Positions 1 through 7,851 of a stretch of 64,000 bases of DNA are shown here, piece by piece. How positions within the stretch are numbered: the stretch's first letter is position 1; every line of letters starts with the position of its first letter. The stretch covers positions 1 to 64,000 of the forward strand of contig JACKEB010000018.1 in assembly GCA_020633205.1 (NCBI GenBank), in the 5' to 3' direction. The DNA is from Polyangiaceae bacterium (GTDB lineage Bacteria > Myxococcota_A > Polyangia > Polyangiales > Polyangiaceae). A model generated the notes under the pieces. That model was not told the DNA's origin. It ran no database searches and was given only the letters and a program-made list of their open reading frames with translations. The translations under genes were made by a program, and so were the position numbers.

Positions 1-980
1 TCGAGGAGCTTGCCTCGCTCTCCGTTTCCGGGAGGTTGTATCGTGAGGTCGACGCGGCTAAACGCTTCGAGCTTGGAGAAGCTCTCCACTAGAGCGATGC
101 CGTTGACTTCATGCGCGACGGCTTGGTGGGTGTGCCCACCGATGAACACGTCGACCAACCCAGGCTCCATCTTCTGCAGCAGCTGAATTGCTTCGCCGCT
201 CATGTCGCAGCTCGCGAGATCTTGCGCATGCTCGAACGCCGTGCACTTGCCTCCGATGTGCGCCGTGACCACCACGACGTCAGCGCCCTGATTGCGGAGC
301 CGCGTGGCTTGCTCGGTGATCGCCGGGAGCGGATCGAGGAAGTCGAGGCCTTCGAGATAAGCTGGCAGCACGATGCTCGACGTCTCGGGAGTGGAGAGCC
401 CGACCAGACCAATCTTCGTGCCGCGCACCGTGATCATCACGCTGGACTGGAGGTTTTTCCACTCGGGGAGGCGTGTGGTGCCCTTCTGCACCATGTTCGC
501 GGACAGGAAGGGGAACTTCGCTTCAGCGATGCGGGCTCGGAGCGCACCCTGAGGATCGCCGCTGCGCGCGTCTCCAAGCGGTCCAAAGTCGAACTCGTGA
601 TTGCCAACCGCGGCTGCGCTGAAGCCCAGGCGGTTCATCGCCTGGATCATCACGTCGCCTTCGCCCAAGTTCGACTCGAGGCTGCCTTGGAAGATGTCGC
701 CGGCGTCGAGCAAGAGCAGCTCGCGGGTGCCGCGCTTTTGGTTACGCAACTGGTCGACGTAGCCCGCGAACAGCGGCAGCCGCTCGACCGCGCCGTGCAT
801 GTCGTTGGTGCCGATCAGGCTGAGCTGAAACGGCGCCGGCGGCGCCGCCGGAGGGCTGCTTGGGGCCGTCGTGTTCAGTACGCGTTTCCCCGGTGCCTGG
901 CTGCCGCCACAACCCGAGACAGCGCCGACGCAAAGCGCGACGCTGCACCCTAACCCCAAAAACCAAAACTTGCGGCTCAT
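1..980 (-). CDS. 5'-nucleotidase/UshA-type metallophosphatase lipoprotein, 3' end outside window
   Basis: The first 326 residues of a secreted calcineurin-like phosphoesterase are visible; the C-terminal part lies beyond the window edge. The N-terminus is a lipoprotein signal with lipobox VSGC (Cys24), then a Pro/Ala-rich linker. The metallophosphatase motifs follow in order: GTNDMHG (metal-binding Asp and His), DAGDIFQG, GNHEFDFG, TAHIGGKC and GGHTHQ. This is the order expected for 5'-nucleotidases and 2',3'-cyclic phosphodiesterases, which hydrolyse extracytoplasmic nucleotides at a dinuclear metal centre. The ATG is preceded by a GGAAAGG ribosome site about 7 bases upstream. Exact substrate cannot be told without the missing C-terminal substrate domain. 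Confidence 0.9.
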   Translation of the reverse strand, partial: MSRKFWFLGLGCSVALCVGAVSGCGGSQAPGKRVLNTTAPSSPPAAPPAPFQLSLIGTNDMHGAVERLPLFAGYVDQLRNQKRGTRELLLLDAGDIFQGSLESNLGEGDVMIQAMNRLGFSAAAVGNHEFDFGPLGDARSGDPQGALRARIAEAKFPFLSANMVQKGTTRLPEWKNLQSSVMITVRGTKIGLVGLSTPETSSIVLPAYLEGLDFLDPLPAITEQATRLRNQGADVVVVTAHIGGKCTAFEHAQDLASCDMSGEAIQLLQKMEPGLVDVFIGGHTHQAVAHEVNGIALVESFSKLEAFSRVDLTIQPPGNGERGKLL

Positions 981-1038
981 GCGCGGACCTTTCCTGTGTC
1001 TCTGCGTGCTCGACTAGCTTGAAACGACGAGCGTCAGC

Positions 1039-1938
1039 TCAGTTTTCCGCGAGCATGCCCCGCAGGCGCTCGGGCGCGACCTTGTATTCCGTGCGGCAAT
1101 AATCGCACTGGATCTCGAGCACCTCGCCGTCCTTCACCAAGTCTTCGATGTCGGCGTGAGGGAGACTCGCTAGGGCGCCCATCATCGAGGCCTCGCTGCA
1201 CCAGCAGTTGAAGCGCACTTCGCTCTCCTCGAGGCGGGTGAACGGCATGCCGTAGAGCAGCTCCTGCATCAGGTAGTCTGGAGAGAACTCCGGCTGCTGA
1301 ATTTGCTTCGCGATGCTGCGGAAGTCTTCGAGACGCTCAGTCATCACGGCCAGCGGTGCCCGCCCCACTTCCGGGAGGAGCTGAACCATGTAACCACCCG
1401 AGGCGACTACATCCTCTCCATGCATGATGGTGTCGAGAGCGATCATGCTCACCACCTGCTCGGAGTTTTGCATGTACGCCATGAAGGCCGTGGAGATCCC
1501 GCCACCGTCGGACGACGCATCGACGACGCCTTGTTGCAGCTTGCCGCTGGAGAGCGAGCGCATGACCTGAATGCGAGCGCCGTTGCCCAGGCTCACCTCC
1601 GTCTGGCTCTTACCCAACTGGACGAGCCCACGGGTGTCTCCCGATGGATGCGAGTCCGCCACGATGCGACCGGTTGAACCACTTCCGCTGAGGATCGCTT
1701 GAACCCTCAAGGAAGGCGACATCGTCTCGCGAAACAGCACTGCTCCGGTGAGCATGTCGCTCAGGTACTCAGTGGTTTTACCAGTCGTGCCCTGAGCGGC
1801 GCACGCGCCACGCACGGTGTGGGTCGTCGAAGCCGTAATCACCCGAAATGAGCCGTCATCGGTGATTGCGCGGACCACGCTATCCGCTGCGCTATGAAGG
1901 GGGGTGCCAGGCTTTGGACCGGAGGGGGAGTCGGACAT
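1039..1938 (-). CDS. hslO: 33 kDa redox-regulated chaperone Hsp33
   Basis: The 299-residue protein matches Hsp33, a cytosolic holdase activated by oxidation. The C-terminal redox switch is visible as C245-W-C247 and C278-D-Y-C281; in the family these four cysteines bind zinc when reduced and form disulfides under oxidative stress, which exposes the client-binding surface. The reading frame stays open far upstream into fabH, but homology begins only around residue 14 of the ATG at 1938, and any longer start would overlap fabH antisense, so 1938 is chosen. It is divergent from fabH, with about 160 bp between the two starts that must hold both promoters. Confidence 0.93.
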   Translation of the reverse strand: MSDSPSGPKPGTPLHSAADSVVRAITDDGSFRVITASTTHTVRGACAAQGTTGKTTEYLSDMLTGAVLFRETMSPSLRVQAILSGSGSTGRIVADSHPSGDTRGLVQLGKSQTEVSLGNGARIQVMRSLSSGKLQQGVVDASSDGGGISTAFMAYMQNSEQVVSMIALDTIMHGEDVVASGGYMVQLLPEVGRAPLAVMTERLEDFRSIAKQIQQPEFSPDYLMQELLYGMPFTRLEESEVRFNCWCSEASMMGALASLPHADIEDLVKDGEVLEIQCDYCRTEYKVAPERLRGMLAEN

Positions 1939-2097
1939 TTCCGTCGAGCCTACGCCCTGGCACTCTTGCCGTCGAGGCAACCAGGTGAAACAACTCGCCC
2001 CCGGCTTGGTCCTGACACGGGCCTCGCTGTGGGCGATCCAGCTGTGAGGCGGGCGGCCAAACCACTGGCGGCGCCGTCGACTCGAGAGGAGGGCCTC

Positions 2098-3132
2098 TTG
2101 CCCAACGCGTACATTTCCGGAACCGGTTTCTATGTCCCACCGCGAGTGGTCACCAACAACGACCTGCGGGAGCAGTACGGGATCGACACCACCCACGAGT
2201 GGATCGTCGAGCGCACCGGAATCGAGGAGCGCCGCTTCGCCGCCGACGGCGTAGGCACCGGAGAGATGGCCGAGCACGCCGCACGGCAGGCGATTGAAGC
2301 TGCCGGCCTCGAGCCCAAAGACATTGGAATGATCGTGCTCGCCACGCTCTCGCCGGACTTTGCGTTTCCTGGGTCTGGCGTGCTGCTTGGACAGAGGCTT
2401 GGCTTGTGCGACGGGGATGGCGCGACCTTCGTGCCCGCTCTCGACGTGCGCAACCAATGCTCTGGCTTCCTCTACAGCCTGGGCACCGCGACTTCGATGG
2501 TGCAGTCCGGCAACCTGAACCACGTGCTCGTCGTCGGTTCCGAGACCCACTCAGCGGCTTTGGATTTGACGACCCGCGGGCGCACCGTGTCCTGCCTGTT
2601 TGGCGACGGCGCTGGCGCTTGCGTCGTCAGCGCGACGGACGAGGATCGGGGCGTACGCAAGTGGCACCTCGGCGCCGATGGCCGCTACGCCGAAGCGCTG
2701 TGCCAGAAGGTCTGGGACATGCGCAACAAGCCGTTCATTCCTCAGGATGCGGACGGCAACGGTATCGTGAGTCCCGAGCTGATGTGGGCGCACATGGAGG
2801 GCCGCAAGGTCTTCAAGAACGCTGTGCAACGCATGGCTGAGAGCCTGATGCGCGTATTCGCTGCGGAGAATCTCACCCGAGACGACGTGGACCTGTTCGT
2901 GTTCCACCAGGCCAACCTGCGCATCAACCAGTACCTCGCGAAGGAAGTCCTCGGTATCCCCGAGGAAAAGCTGGTGAACAACATCATGCGCTACGGCAAC
3001 ACCACTGCGGCGACCATCCCGATCCTGCTCGCCGAGTCCGAGCGCAACGGCAAGCTGAAGCGCGGCATGAAGGTAGCGATGGCTGCCTTCGGCTCGGGCT
3101 TCACCTGGGGTGCCGCAGTCGTCGACTGGTAG
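2098..3132 (+). CDS. fabH: 3-oxoacyl-[ACP] synthase III (FabH/KAS III family)
   Basis: The 344-residue protein is a thiolase-fold KAS III enzyme that condenses acyl-CoA with malonyl-ACP to start fatty acid synthesis. The catalytic triad is visible as Cys121 (in RNQCSGF), His270 (in VFHQANLR) and Asn301 (in YGNTTAA), and the C-terminal FGSGFTWG motif is present. The start is a TTG at 2098, chosen because GAGAGGA lies 7-13 bases upstream and because homology begins right after it; an upstream in-frame extension would cover the divergent hslO promoter. It is slightly longer than E. coli FabH and carries insertions after residue 100 and near 240, so it may be one of several paralogues or a secondary-metabolism KAS III. 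Confidence 0.9.
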   Translation: MPNAYISGTGFYVPPRVVTNNDLREQYGIDTTHEWIVERTGIEERRFAADGVGTGEMAEHAARQAIEAAGLEPKDIGMIVLATLSPDFAFPGSGVLLGQRLGLCDGDGATFVPALDVRNQCSGFLYSLGTATSMVQSGNLNHVLVVGSETHSAALDLTTRGRTVSCLFGDGAGACVVSATDEDRGVRKWHLGADGRYAEALCQKVWDMRNKPFIPQDADGNGIVSPELMWAHMEGRKVFKNAVQRMAESLMRVFAAENLTRDDVDLFVFHQANLRINQYLAKEVLGIPEEKLVNNIMRYGNTTAATIPILLAESERNGKLKRGMKVAMAAFGSGFTWGAAVVDW

Positions 3133-3153
3133 GCCGAAGGGACTCACTGCGCA

Positions 3154-3196
3154 GCGCCGTCCGGTTGCACCCGTTTCGGGTCGGTTCGGGCGGCGC
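3154..3196. terminator. Nested inverted repeat between convergent fabH and yacG
   Basis: GCGCCG at 3154-3159 pairs with CGGCGC at 3191-3196, continued by CCG/CGG, and an inner CCCG-ttt-CGGG hairpin sits at 3170-3180. It lies exactly between two convergent genes, so a bidirectional terminator is the likely role. There is no T-run, so the call is tentative. Confidence 0.4.
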
Positions 3197-3209
3197 AGAC
3201 GCGTCATGT

Positions 3210-3389
3210 TCAGTTCAAGAGCTCTTCGTCCATGAGCTCTGGGGTCACGGGAGTGGAGACGCGATAGCGCTCATCCAGCCAGTTTCCCAGGTCGATTAGC
3301 TTGCAGCGGGCGCTACAAAATGGGCGCGTCGGGAAGTCCGGCGGGACGTCTTCGAGCACCGTCTGGCAGTGGGGACATTCGATGCGCAT
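3210..3389 (-). CDS. yacG: DNA gyrase inhibitor / zinc-binding protein YacG
   Basis: This 59-residue protein has the YacG zinc knuckle: C-P-H-C near the N-terminus and C-x-x-x-C (PFCSARCKLIDLG) in the middle, followed by the conserved DLGNWL motif. In E. coli YacG binds GyrB and inhibits gyrase. The ATG at 3389 is chosen because the family starts directly before the first CxxC; the frame is open a further 32 codons upstream, but that stretch has no similarity to YacG. Its start is divergent from glyS, with about 150 bp between. Confidence 0.88.
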   Translation of the reverse strand: MRIECPHCQTVLEDVPPDFPTRPFCSARCKLIDLGNWLDERYRVSTPVTPELMDEELLN

Positions 3390-3541
3390 GGGATCGTTCT
3401 GAGCCAGTCCGCCGTCCGTGGCAAGGGGGGCTTGGGTGAGGGCAGCGCCTGAGCTATGACGCGGGGCACCGGAAGCGCGGACCAAAACGCAGCCAGTGGC
3501 CAGAGCGGCGGCGTGCTAACGGCTGAGAAACCAAGGACCCA

Positions 3542-5611
3542 ATGACACGAGACTTGCTACTGGAAATTGGCGTAGAGGAGCTGCCCTCCTCGTTCGTTGC
3601 TGGCGCGCTCAAGGCACTGCCCAAGCTGGTCAAGGATGAGCTGTCGAGCTTGAGGCTCAAGCACGGCGGGGTGTGGGTTGGCGGCACTGCGCGCCGACTG
3701 GCTGTCATCGTGAGCGAGGTCGCGGAGTCGCAGCCAGATCTAGACGAAGAGGTGCTGGGGCCGCCGGCGCGCGTTGCGTTTGACGCGGATGGCAAGCCGA
3801 CGCGAGCGGCCGAGGCCTTTGCGAAGAAACTTGGCGTCGAGCTCTCTGCGCTGAGCCGCAAGGAAACGCCGAAGGGTGAGTACCTTTGCGCACGCAAGCA
3901 AGAGCAGGGTGCAAGCGCGACTGAGCTACTGCCAGACGCGCTGACTCGGGTCTGCGGCGCGATCCCCTTTCGCAAGAGCATGCGCTGGTCGGACGGGGAC
4001 GTTGCCTTCGGGCGCCCCGTGCGCTGGCTGGTCGCGTTGTTCGGGGAAGAGGCGCTCCCCCTCGGTTTCGCTGGTGTTGACTCGGCGCGCACGACCCAGG
4101 GGCACCGCTTTCTAGGTAAGCAGTTCGAGGTCGCAGCGCCCGGCGCTTATGTCGGTGAGCTTCGGGAGCAACACGTGTTGGTCGACTCCAAGGAGCGCGC
4201 CGATAGCATGCTGGAGAAGCTGCGCGCGGCGGCCAAGGAGATCGGCGGCGAGCTGATCGAGGATCAGTTCCTGGTAGGTGAGAACCTCTCTCTGGTGGAA
4301 GAGCCGCACATCGTGGCGGGCGGTTTCGAGGAAAGCTTCCTCGCGCTGCCCGAGCGCGTCGTGCTGGACGTTGCAAAGGACCACCAGCGCTACTTCGGAG
4401 TGCGTGGCAAGGACAGCAAGCTTTTGCCGCGTTACCTCGCGGTAGTAAATACTGCCGAGAACCCCGGGAACGTGCGGCGCGGAAACGATCGAGTGATGCG
4501 CGCCCGCCTCTCCGACGCAAAGTTCTTCTACGACGAAGACCTGAAGCATCCCCTCGAACAGCGGAAGCAGCAGCTCGACGCTGTCGTGTTCCACAAGTCC
4601 CTGGGCAGCGTGGGAGACAAGGTGCGGCGGATCCAGGCGCTGGTGCCTCAGCTCGCGAACCTGGTCGGAGCAACCGCCGTGAGCGATGTCGCCGTGGAAG
4701 GTGCTGGCCTCGCCAAATGCGATCTGGTCACGCTGATGGTCGGCGAATTCCCCGAGCTTCAGGGCGAGATGGGCATGGCCTATTCGCTCAAGCAGGGCAA
4801 ATCACCTGAGGTCGCAGCGGTGATCGCCGAGCACTACTTGCCGCGCGGTGCTGACGACGGAACGGCGCCGAGCGACGCGGGCGCGCTGGTGGCGCTCGCG
4901 GATCGGCTCGACACGTTGGTTGGCTGCTTTGCCGTCGGACTCATCCCAACCGGAGCGGCGGATCCACTGGCGCTTCGTCGAGCCACCTTGGGTTGTCTGC
5001 GCACGCTGCTCGACAAAAGATGGTCCATGTCTCTGGCGACGGCTTTCCGCGCGGCATATGCTGGATACTCTGGGGTCAAGCTGGGTCAGAACGCAGAAGA
5101 AACGTCGAGCAAGCTCGCCGACTTTTTCCGTGACCGCCTGCGTGGGCTGCTGGTTGACCGCTTCCCTCAGGATGTCGTGGACGCGACGTTGGCGACCGGA
5201 GCGGACGATGCGCATGATGTCGAGCTGCGTTGCGCGGCGTTGGCCGCGATGGATCCGGCGCTCCGCGCTACAGCCGGCGAGGTGTTCAAGCGCGCGGCGA
5301 ACATCGCAAAAGACGCGACGAGTGGTGCGATCAAATCGCCCGGTGAGCTCCAGGACAGCGTCCAAGCGGAGGAGCTGGCGCTCTTTGACGCGTTTGGCGT
5401 CCTCGGAAAAGCGCTCGACGAAGCTGGCGCCGACTACGGCCGCGGTATCGCGGCGATTGCCGCCTTTGCGCCCACGCTGGCCGCGTTTTTTGAGGCCGTC
5501 TTCGTGATGACGGATGATCTTCCCCTGCGCGAAAATCGACTGCGGCTGATGCGGGAAATCGAGACCCGTTGCTCAGCGATCGCCAACTTCAATCTCCTCG
5601 CGAAGAAGTAG
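3542..5611 (+). CDS. glyS: Glycyl-tRNA synthetase beta subunit
   Basis: The 689-residue protein is the beta chain of the bacterial alpha2beta2 glycyl-tRNA synthetase, which charges tRNA-Gly. The N-terminus (LLLEIGVEELPS) and later blocks such as DHQRYFGV, NRVMRARLSDAKFFY-like and the C-terminal anticodon-binding region ending in an ETRCSAIANF block are all typical, and the length equals the family norm. The alpha subunit gene glyQ, usually directly upstream, is not beside it: the upstream neighbour is the divergent yacG. The alpha subunit must be encoded elsewhere in the genome. Confidence 0.95.
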   Translation: MTRDLLLEIGVEELPSSFVAGALKALPKLVKDELSSLRLKHGGVWVGGTARRLAVIVSEVAESQPDLDEEVLGPPARVAFDADGKPTRAAEAFAKKLGVELSALSRKETPKGEYLCARKQEQGASATELLPDALTRVCGAIPFRKSMRWSDGDVAFGRPVRWLVALFGEEALPLGFAGVDSARTTQGHRFLGKQFEVAAPGAYVGELREQHVLVDSKERADSMLEKLRAAAKEIGGELIEDQFLVGENLSLVEEPHIVAGGFEESFLALPERVVLDVAKDHQRYFGVRGKDSKLLPRYLAVVNTAENPGNVRRGNDRVMRARLSDAKFFYDEDLKHPLEQRKQQLDAVVFHKSLGSVGDKVRRIQALVPQLANLVGATAVSDVAVEGAGLAKCDLVTLMVGEFPELQGEMGMAYSLKQGKSPEVAAVIAEHYLPRGADDGTAPSDAGALVALADRLDTLVGCFAVGLIPTGAADPLALRRATLGCLRTLLDKRWSMSLATAFRAAYAGYSGVKLGQNAEETSSKLADFFRDRLRGLLVDRFPQDVVDATLATGADDAHDVELRCAALAAMDPALRATAGEVFKRAANIAKDATSGAIKSPGELQDSVQAEELALFDAFGVLGKALDEAGADYGRGIAAIAAFAPTLAAFFEAVFVMTDDLPLRENRLRLMREIETRCSAIANFNLLAKK

Positions 5612-6028
5612 CCGGCTGGCGCACCGCGGCGTACGCCTTCGGATTTGAGAGCTGGGGGGGCGTTCGCATCCGGAAAAAGCCTGCGATCACCGCCGATTTG
5701 CCGCGGAGGGCGGTCCAGGAGTTCGTGCTGCGTAGGCGCGAACCAGCAGAACTGCGCGCCCGGCAGCCGCGACGAAGCAGCAAAATTCCCGGCGGCTTTT
5801 TTCGCTCGGCTCCGCCTAGGCTCTTTGGAGCCGCGCCGGCTTTGATCGCAATAGCTGGCTACCCACGGTCTGGGGTGTGTGAAGTGCGCGGAAAACACAG
5901 CGGTTCGCCCGCCTTCGCAGGCCATCGGGTGCGGCGCTCTGAGCGGATCTCCCACCTGCTTGTCAGATTCGCACGATCGGCCGGACAGACTCTCGCTCGA
6001 AACAGGAGAGTGATGTAGACTCAGTCTC
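5612..6028. other. 417-bp gap between glyS and the SHG-repeat ORF
   Basis: No open frame here has coding-like composition on either strand. A GGCGTACGCC palindrome sits at 5628-5637 just behind glyS, and a T-run lies near 5800 without a clear stem before it. An AGGAG near 6004-6008 is too far from the following GTG to be its ribosome site. The promoter of the repeat ORF presumably lies in this stretch but no convincing -35/-10 pair was found. Confidence 0.4.
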
Positions 6029-6346
6029 GTGCCGCCTAAGCAAAATGGACCGGGGAATTTGCCTTCGTTCACCAAGAGTGCGCGAGGCATGCTTAGTAAG
6101 TCTGAAGACGCCGTCATCGAGAAGGCTAAGTCGAGCTGCGATGAGGATGTCCTGGGGGATGATCTAGGTGGGGTGATCCCCGCCCAGCATTGCTCTCACG
6201 GCAGCCACGGCAGCCACGGCAGCCATGGTTCTCATGGCAGTCATGGCAGTCACGGGTCTCATGGTAGCCACGGCAGCCATGGTTCTCATGGCAGTCACGG
6301 CTCTCACGGCAGTCACGGCTCTCACGGCAGCCACGGTTCCTGGTAG
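6029..6346 (+). CDS. Small protein with sixteen tandem Ser-His-Gly repeats (His-Xaa-Ser repeat-like)
   Basis: The predicted 105-residue protein has a 55-residue front part, with an acidic stretch (CDEDVLGDDLGG) and two cysteines, followed by exactly sixteen Ser-His-Gly triplets and a terminal Ser-Trp. The repeat codons vary synonymously (Ser as TCT/AGC/AGT, His as CAC/CAT, Gly as GGC/GGT/GGG), so the peptide rather than the DNA repeat seems to be conserved. GTG at 6029 is the first start after an in-frame stop at 6011; ATG at 6089 (85 residues, AAGAG about 10 bases upstream) is an equally good start. The repeat register H-G-S fits the His-Xaa-Ser (HxsA-type) repeats that are handled by two radical SAM proteins, but no maturase is seen in this window. 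It could instead be a metal-binding peptide. Function unknown. Confidence 0.65.
   Translation: MPPKQNGPGNLPSFTKSARGMLSKSEDAVIEKAKSSCDEDVLGDDLGGVIPAQHCSHGSHGSHGSHGSHGSHGSHGSHGSHGSHGSHGSHGSHGSHGSHGSHGSW
6194..6337 (+). repeat. Sixteen 9-bp units encoding Ser-His-Gly
   Basis: The 144-bp array consists of sixteen 9-base units of the form (TCN/AGY)-CAY-GGN. Units differ at wobble positions, and a larger period is hinted at because the same run of unit variants recurs (for example units 3-5 and 9-11). This suggests expansion by slippage or unequal crossing-over of multi-unit blocks. Confidence 0.9.
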
Positions 6347-6430
6347 TCGGATCTGCAGTCGCTGCGTTTAGTTGTTCCTGGCAGCTGAGCACCAGGGGCG
6401 ACTGAGGCAGCCACTACCAGAAGCGCTGCT

Positions 6431-6460
6431 AGCCCCGCACCTCGTTGAGGTAGCGGGGCT
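6431..6460. terminator. Bidirectional terminator hairpin between the SHG-repeat ORF and hemL
   Basis: AGCCCCGC at 6431-6438 pairs with GCGGGGCT at 6453-6460, and the inner ACCTC/GAGGT arms extend the stem with a single bulged A; the loop is GTT. The element sits between convergent genes. Its presence supports independent transcription of the small repeat ORF. Confidence 0.7.
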
Positions 6461-6496
6461 TACGTGCGTCTGAGGGCTGGGCTCTATGGCTGCGTC

Positions 6497-7771
6497 TCAG
6501 AGCGCCTTCAACGCCTGGCGCGCGGCTTCGATGGTGCGGTCGATGTCGCTCGCGTCATGCGCAGCCGAGATGAACGCTGCCTCGAATTGTGACGGCGGCC
6601 AAAGGACGCCCGCTGCGAGCATCCTTTGATGCCACGCGGAAAAGCGCTCCTTGTCGCACTGGCTAGCCTGGTCCCAGCTCGTCACCCGACCGTCGTGGAA
6701 GAACAGGGTCAGCATCGCACCGACGCGCTGTACGGTCGCCTTGATGTTCGTGTCGCTGAGCGCCTGCTTGAGCCCTGCTTCGAGCCGCGCCGAGGACGCC
6801 TCAAGCTGCTTGTAGACGTCCGGCGTCAGGGCGTTGAGCGTGGCAAGACCCGCACTGACCGCCAGCGGATTACCGCTGAGCGTGCCCGCTTGATACACCG
6901 CCCCCAGCGGAGCGACGCACTCCATGATCTCTCGTCGACCGCCGTACACGGCCAAGGGCATCCCGCCACCGACCACCTTGCCGAGGCAGGTCATGTCGGG
7001 CTTGAGCTTGTAGCGCTCCTGCGCCCCCCCGGGAGCCAGCCGACAACCTGTCATGACCTCATCGAAGATGGAGACCGCGCCAGCGTCGGTACATAACGAG
7101 ACCAGGCCCTCGAGGAATCCGGGCTCCGGAGGCACGCATCCCATGTTGCCAGCGACCGGCTCGACGATCACCGCGGCGATCTCCGAAGCACGGTTGTCGA
7201 ACAGCGCTTCCAACGCGCTGAGGTCGTTGTAAGGCATGCTCAGCGTGTTCTGCACCATGGCCTTCGGCACGCCCGCTGAGTCGGGGTTTCCGAAGGTCGC
7301 TGCCCCGCTGCCAGCCTGCACCAGCAAGCAATCTGCGTGACCATGGTAGGCGCCGTTGAACTTCACGATCACATCTCGGCCCGTGAACCCCCGCGCGACG
7401 CGCAGCGCGCTCATCGTTGCCTCCGTGCCGCTGCTCACACAGCGCATCATCTGGATGCTCGGGTACAGCTCCATCACCCGCTCTGCGAAGCGCAGCTCAA
7501 GCTCCGTTGGCGCGCCGTAGGAGAGACCACGTTCGGCGGCTTCCTGGACGGCCTGGATCGTCGGAGCGTGGGCGTGACCAAGCAACGCGGGGCCCCAAGA
7601 GCCGATGTAGTCGACGTACTCGCGCCCGTCGGCGCTGGTGATTTTGCTGCCCTTGGCGCTCGCCACGAAAATCGGGTGCCCACCCACTGCGCGGAAGGCG
7701 CGTACGGGGCTGTTCACGCCGCCTGGCATGCGCGCGGCGGAGTCCTTGAAGAGTTGTTCCGAGCTGGTCAT
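6497..7771 (-). CDS. hemL: Glutamate-1-semialdehyde 2,1-aminomutase
   Basis: The 424-residue protein is the class III aminotransferase-fold enzyme that converts glutamate-1-semialdehyde into 5-aminolevulinate, the last step of the C5 pathway to tetrapyrroles. The front motif MPGGVNSPVRAF is family-specific, and the PLP Schiff-base lysine is K265 (CLGKVVGGGMPL). The start at 7771 (MTSSEQ) is chosen over an ATG/TTG 14 codons upstream because the extension has no family counterpart and runs through a perfect hairpin. No good ribosome site is visible. Its pathway partner hemA is in this window at 35.3 kb. Confidence 0.93.
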   Translation of the reverse strand: MTSSEQLFKDSAARMPGGVNSPVRAFRAVGGHPIFVASAKGSKITSADGREYVDYIGSWGPALLGHAHAPTIQAVQEAAERGLSYGAPTELELRFAERVMELYPSIQMMRCVSSGTEATMSALRVARGFTGRDVIVKFNGAYHGHADCLLVQAGSGAATFGNPDSAGVPKAMVQNTLSMPYNDLSALEALFDNRASEIAAVIVEPVAGNMGCVPPEPGFLEGLVSLCTDAGAVSIFDEVMTGCRLAPGGAQERYKLKPDMTCLGKVVGGGMPLAVYGGRREIMECVAPLGAVYQAGTLSGNPLAVSAGLATLNALTPDVYKQLEASSARLEAGLKQALSDTNIKATVQRVGAMLTLFFHDGRVTSWDQASQCDKERFSAWHQRMLAAGVLWPPSQFEAAFISAAHDASDIDRTIEAARQALKAL

Positions 7772-7776
7772 TGCCA

Positions 7777-7800
7777 GCAGGGTGTTGAAAAACACCCTGC
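7777..7800. other. Perfect 10-bp hairpin between kinase gene and hemL start
   Basis: GCAGGGTGTT at 7777-7786 and AACACCCTGC at 7791-7800 pair perfectly around a 4-base loop. It lies 50 bp after the stop of the upstream kinase gene and only 5 bp before the hemL ATG on the same strand. It may terminate the kinase transcript or act as a leader structure for hemL; there is no T-run on the minus strand. Confidence 0.55.
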
Positions 7801-7851
7801 CAATCAACAACAACCTGCGAAGCGGCGTCGTCAGCCGCCCAGGTGCTGCAT

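Noticed and set aside
111..953. Plus-strand open frame at the window start
   Set aside because: The opposite strand encodes a metallophosphatase with all catalytic motifs; the plus frame is Arg/Ala-rich with no motif.
1939..2550. N-terminal extension of hslO into fabH
   Set aside because: The extension is antisense to fabH and lacks similarity to Hsp33; the ATG at 1938 fits the family.
5790..5850. T-run and GGCTCC/GGAGCC arms after glyS as a terminator
   Set aside because: The T-run precedes the stem on the plus strand and the minus strand has no T-run after the stem, so the order is wrong for either direction.
6126..6392. Cys/Arg-rich minus-strand frame through the SHG array, and the array seen as a CRISPR
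   Set aside because: The minus frame is only the complement of the repeat; there are no spacers of constant length between units, so it is a coding microsatellite rather than CRISPR.
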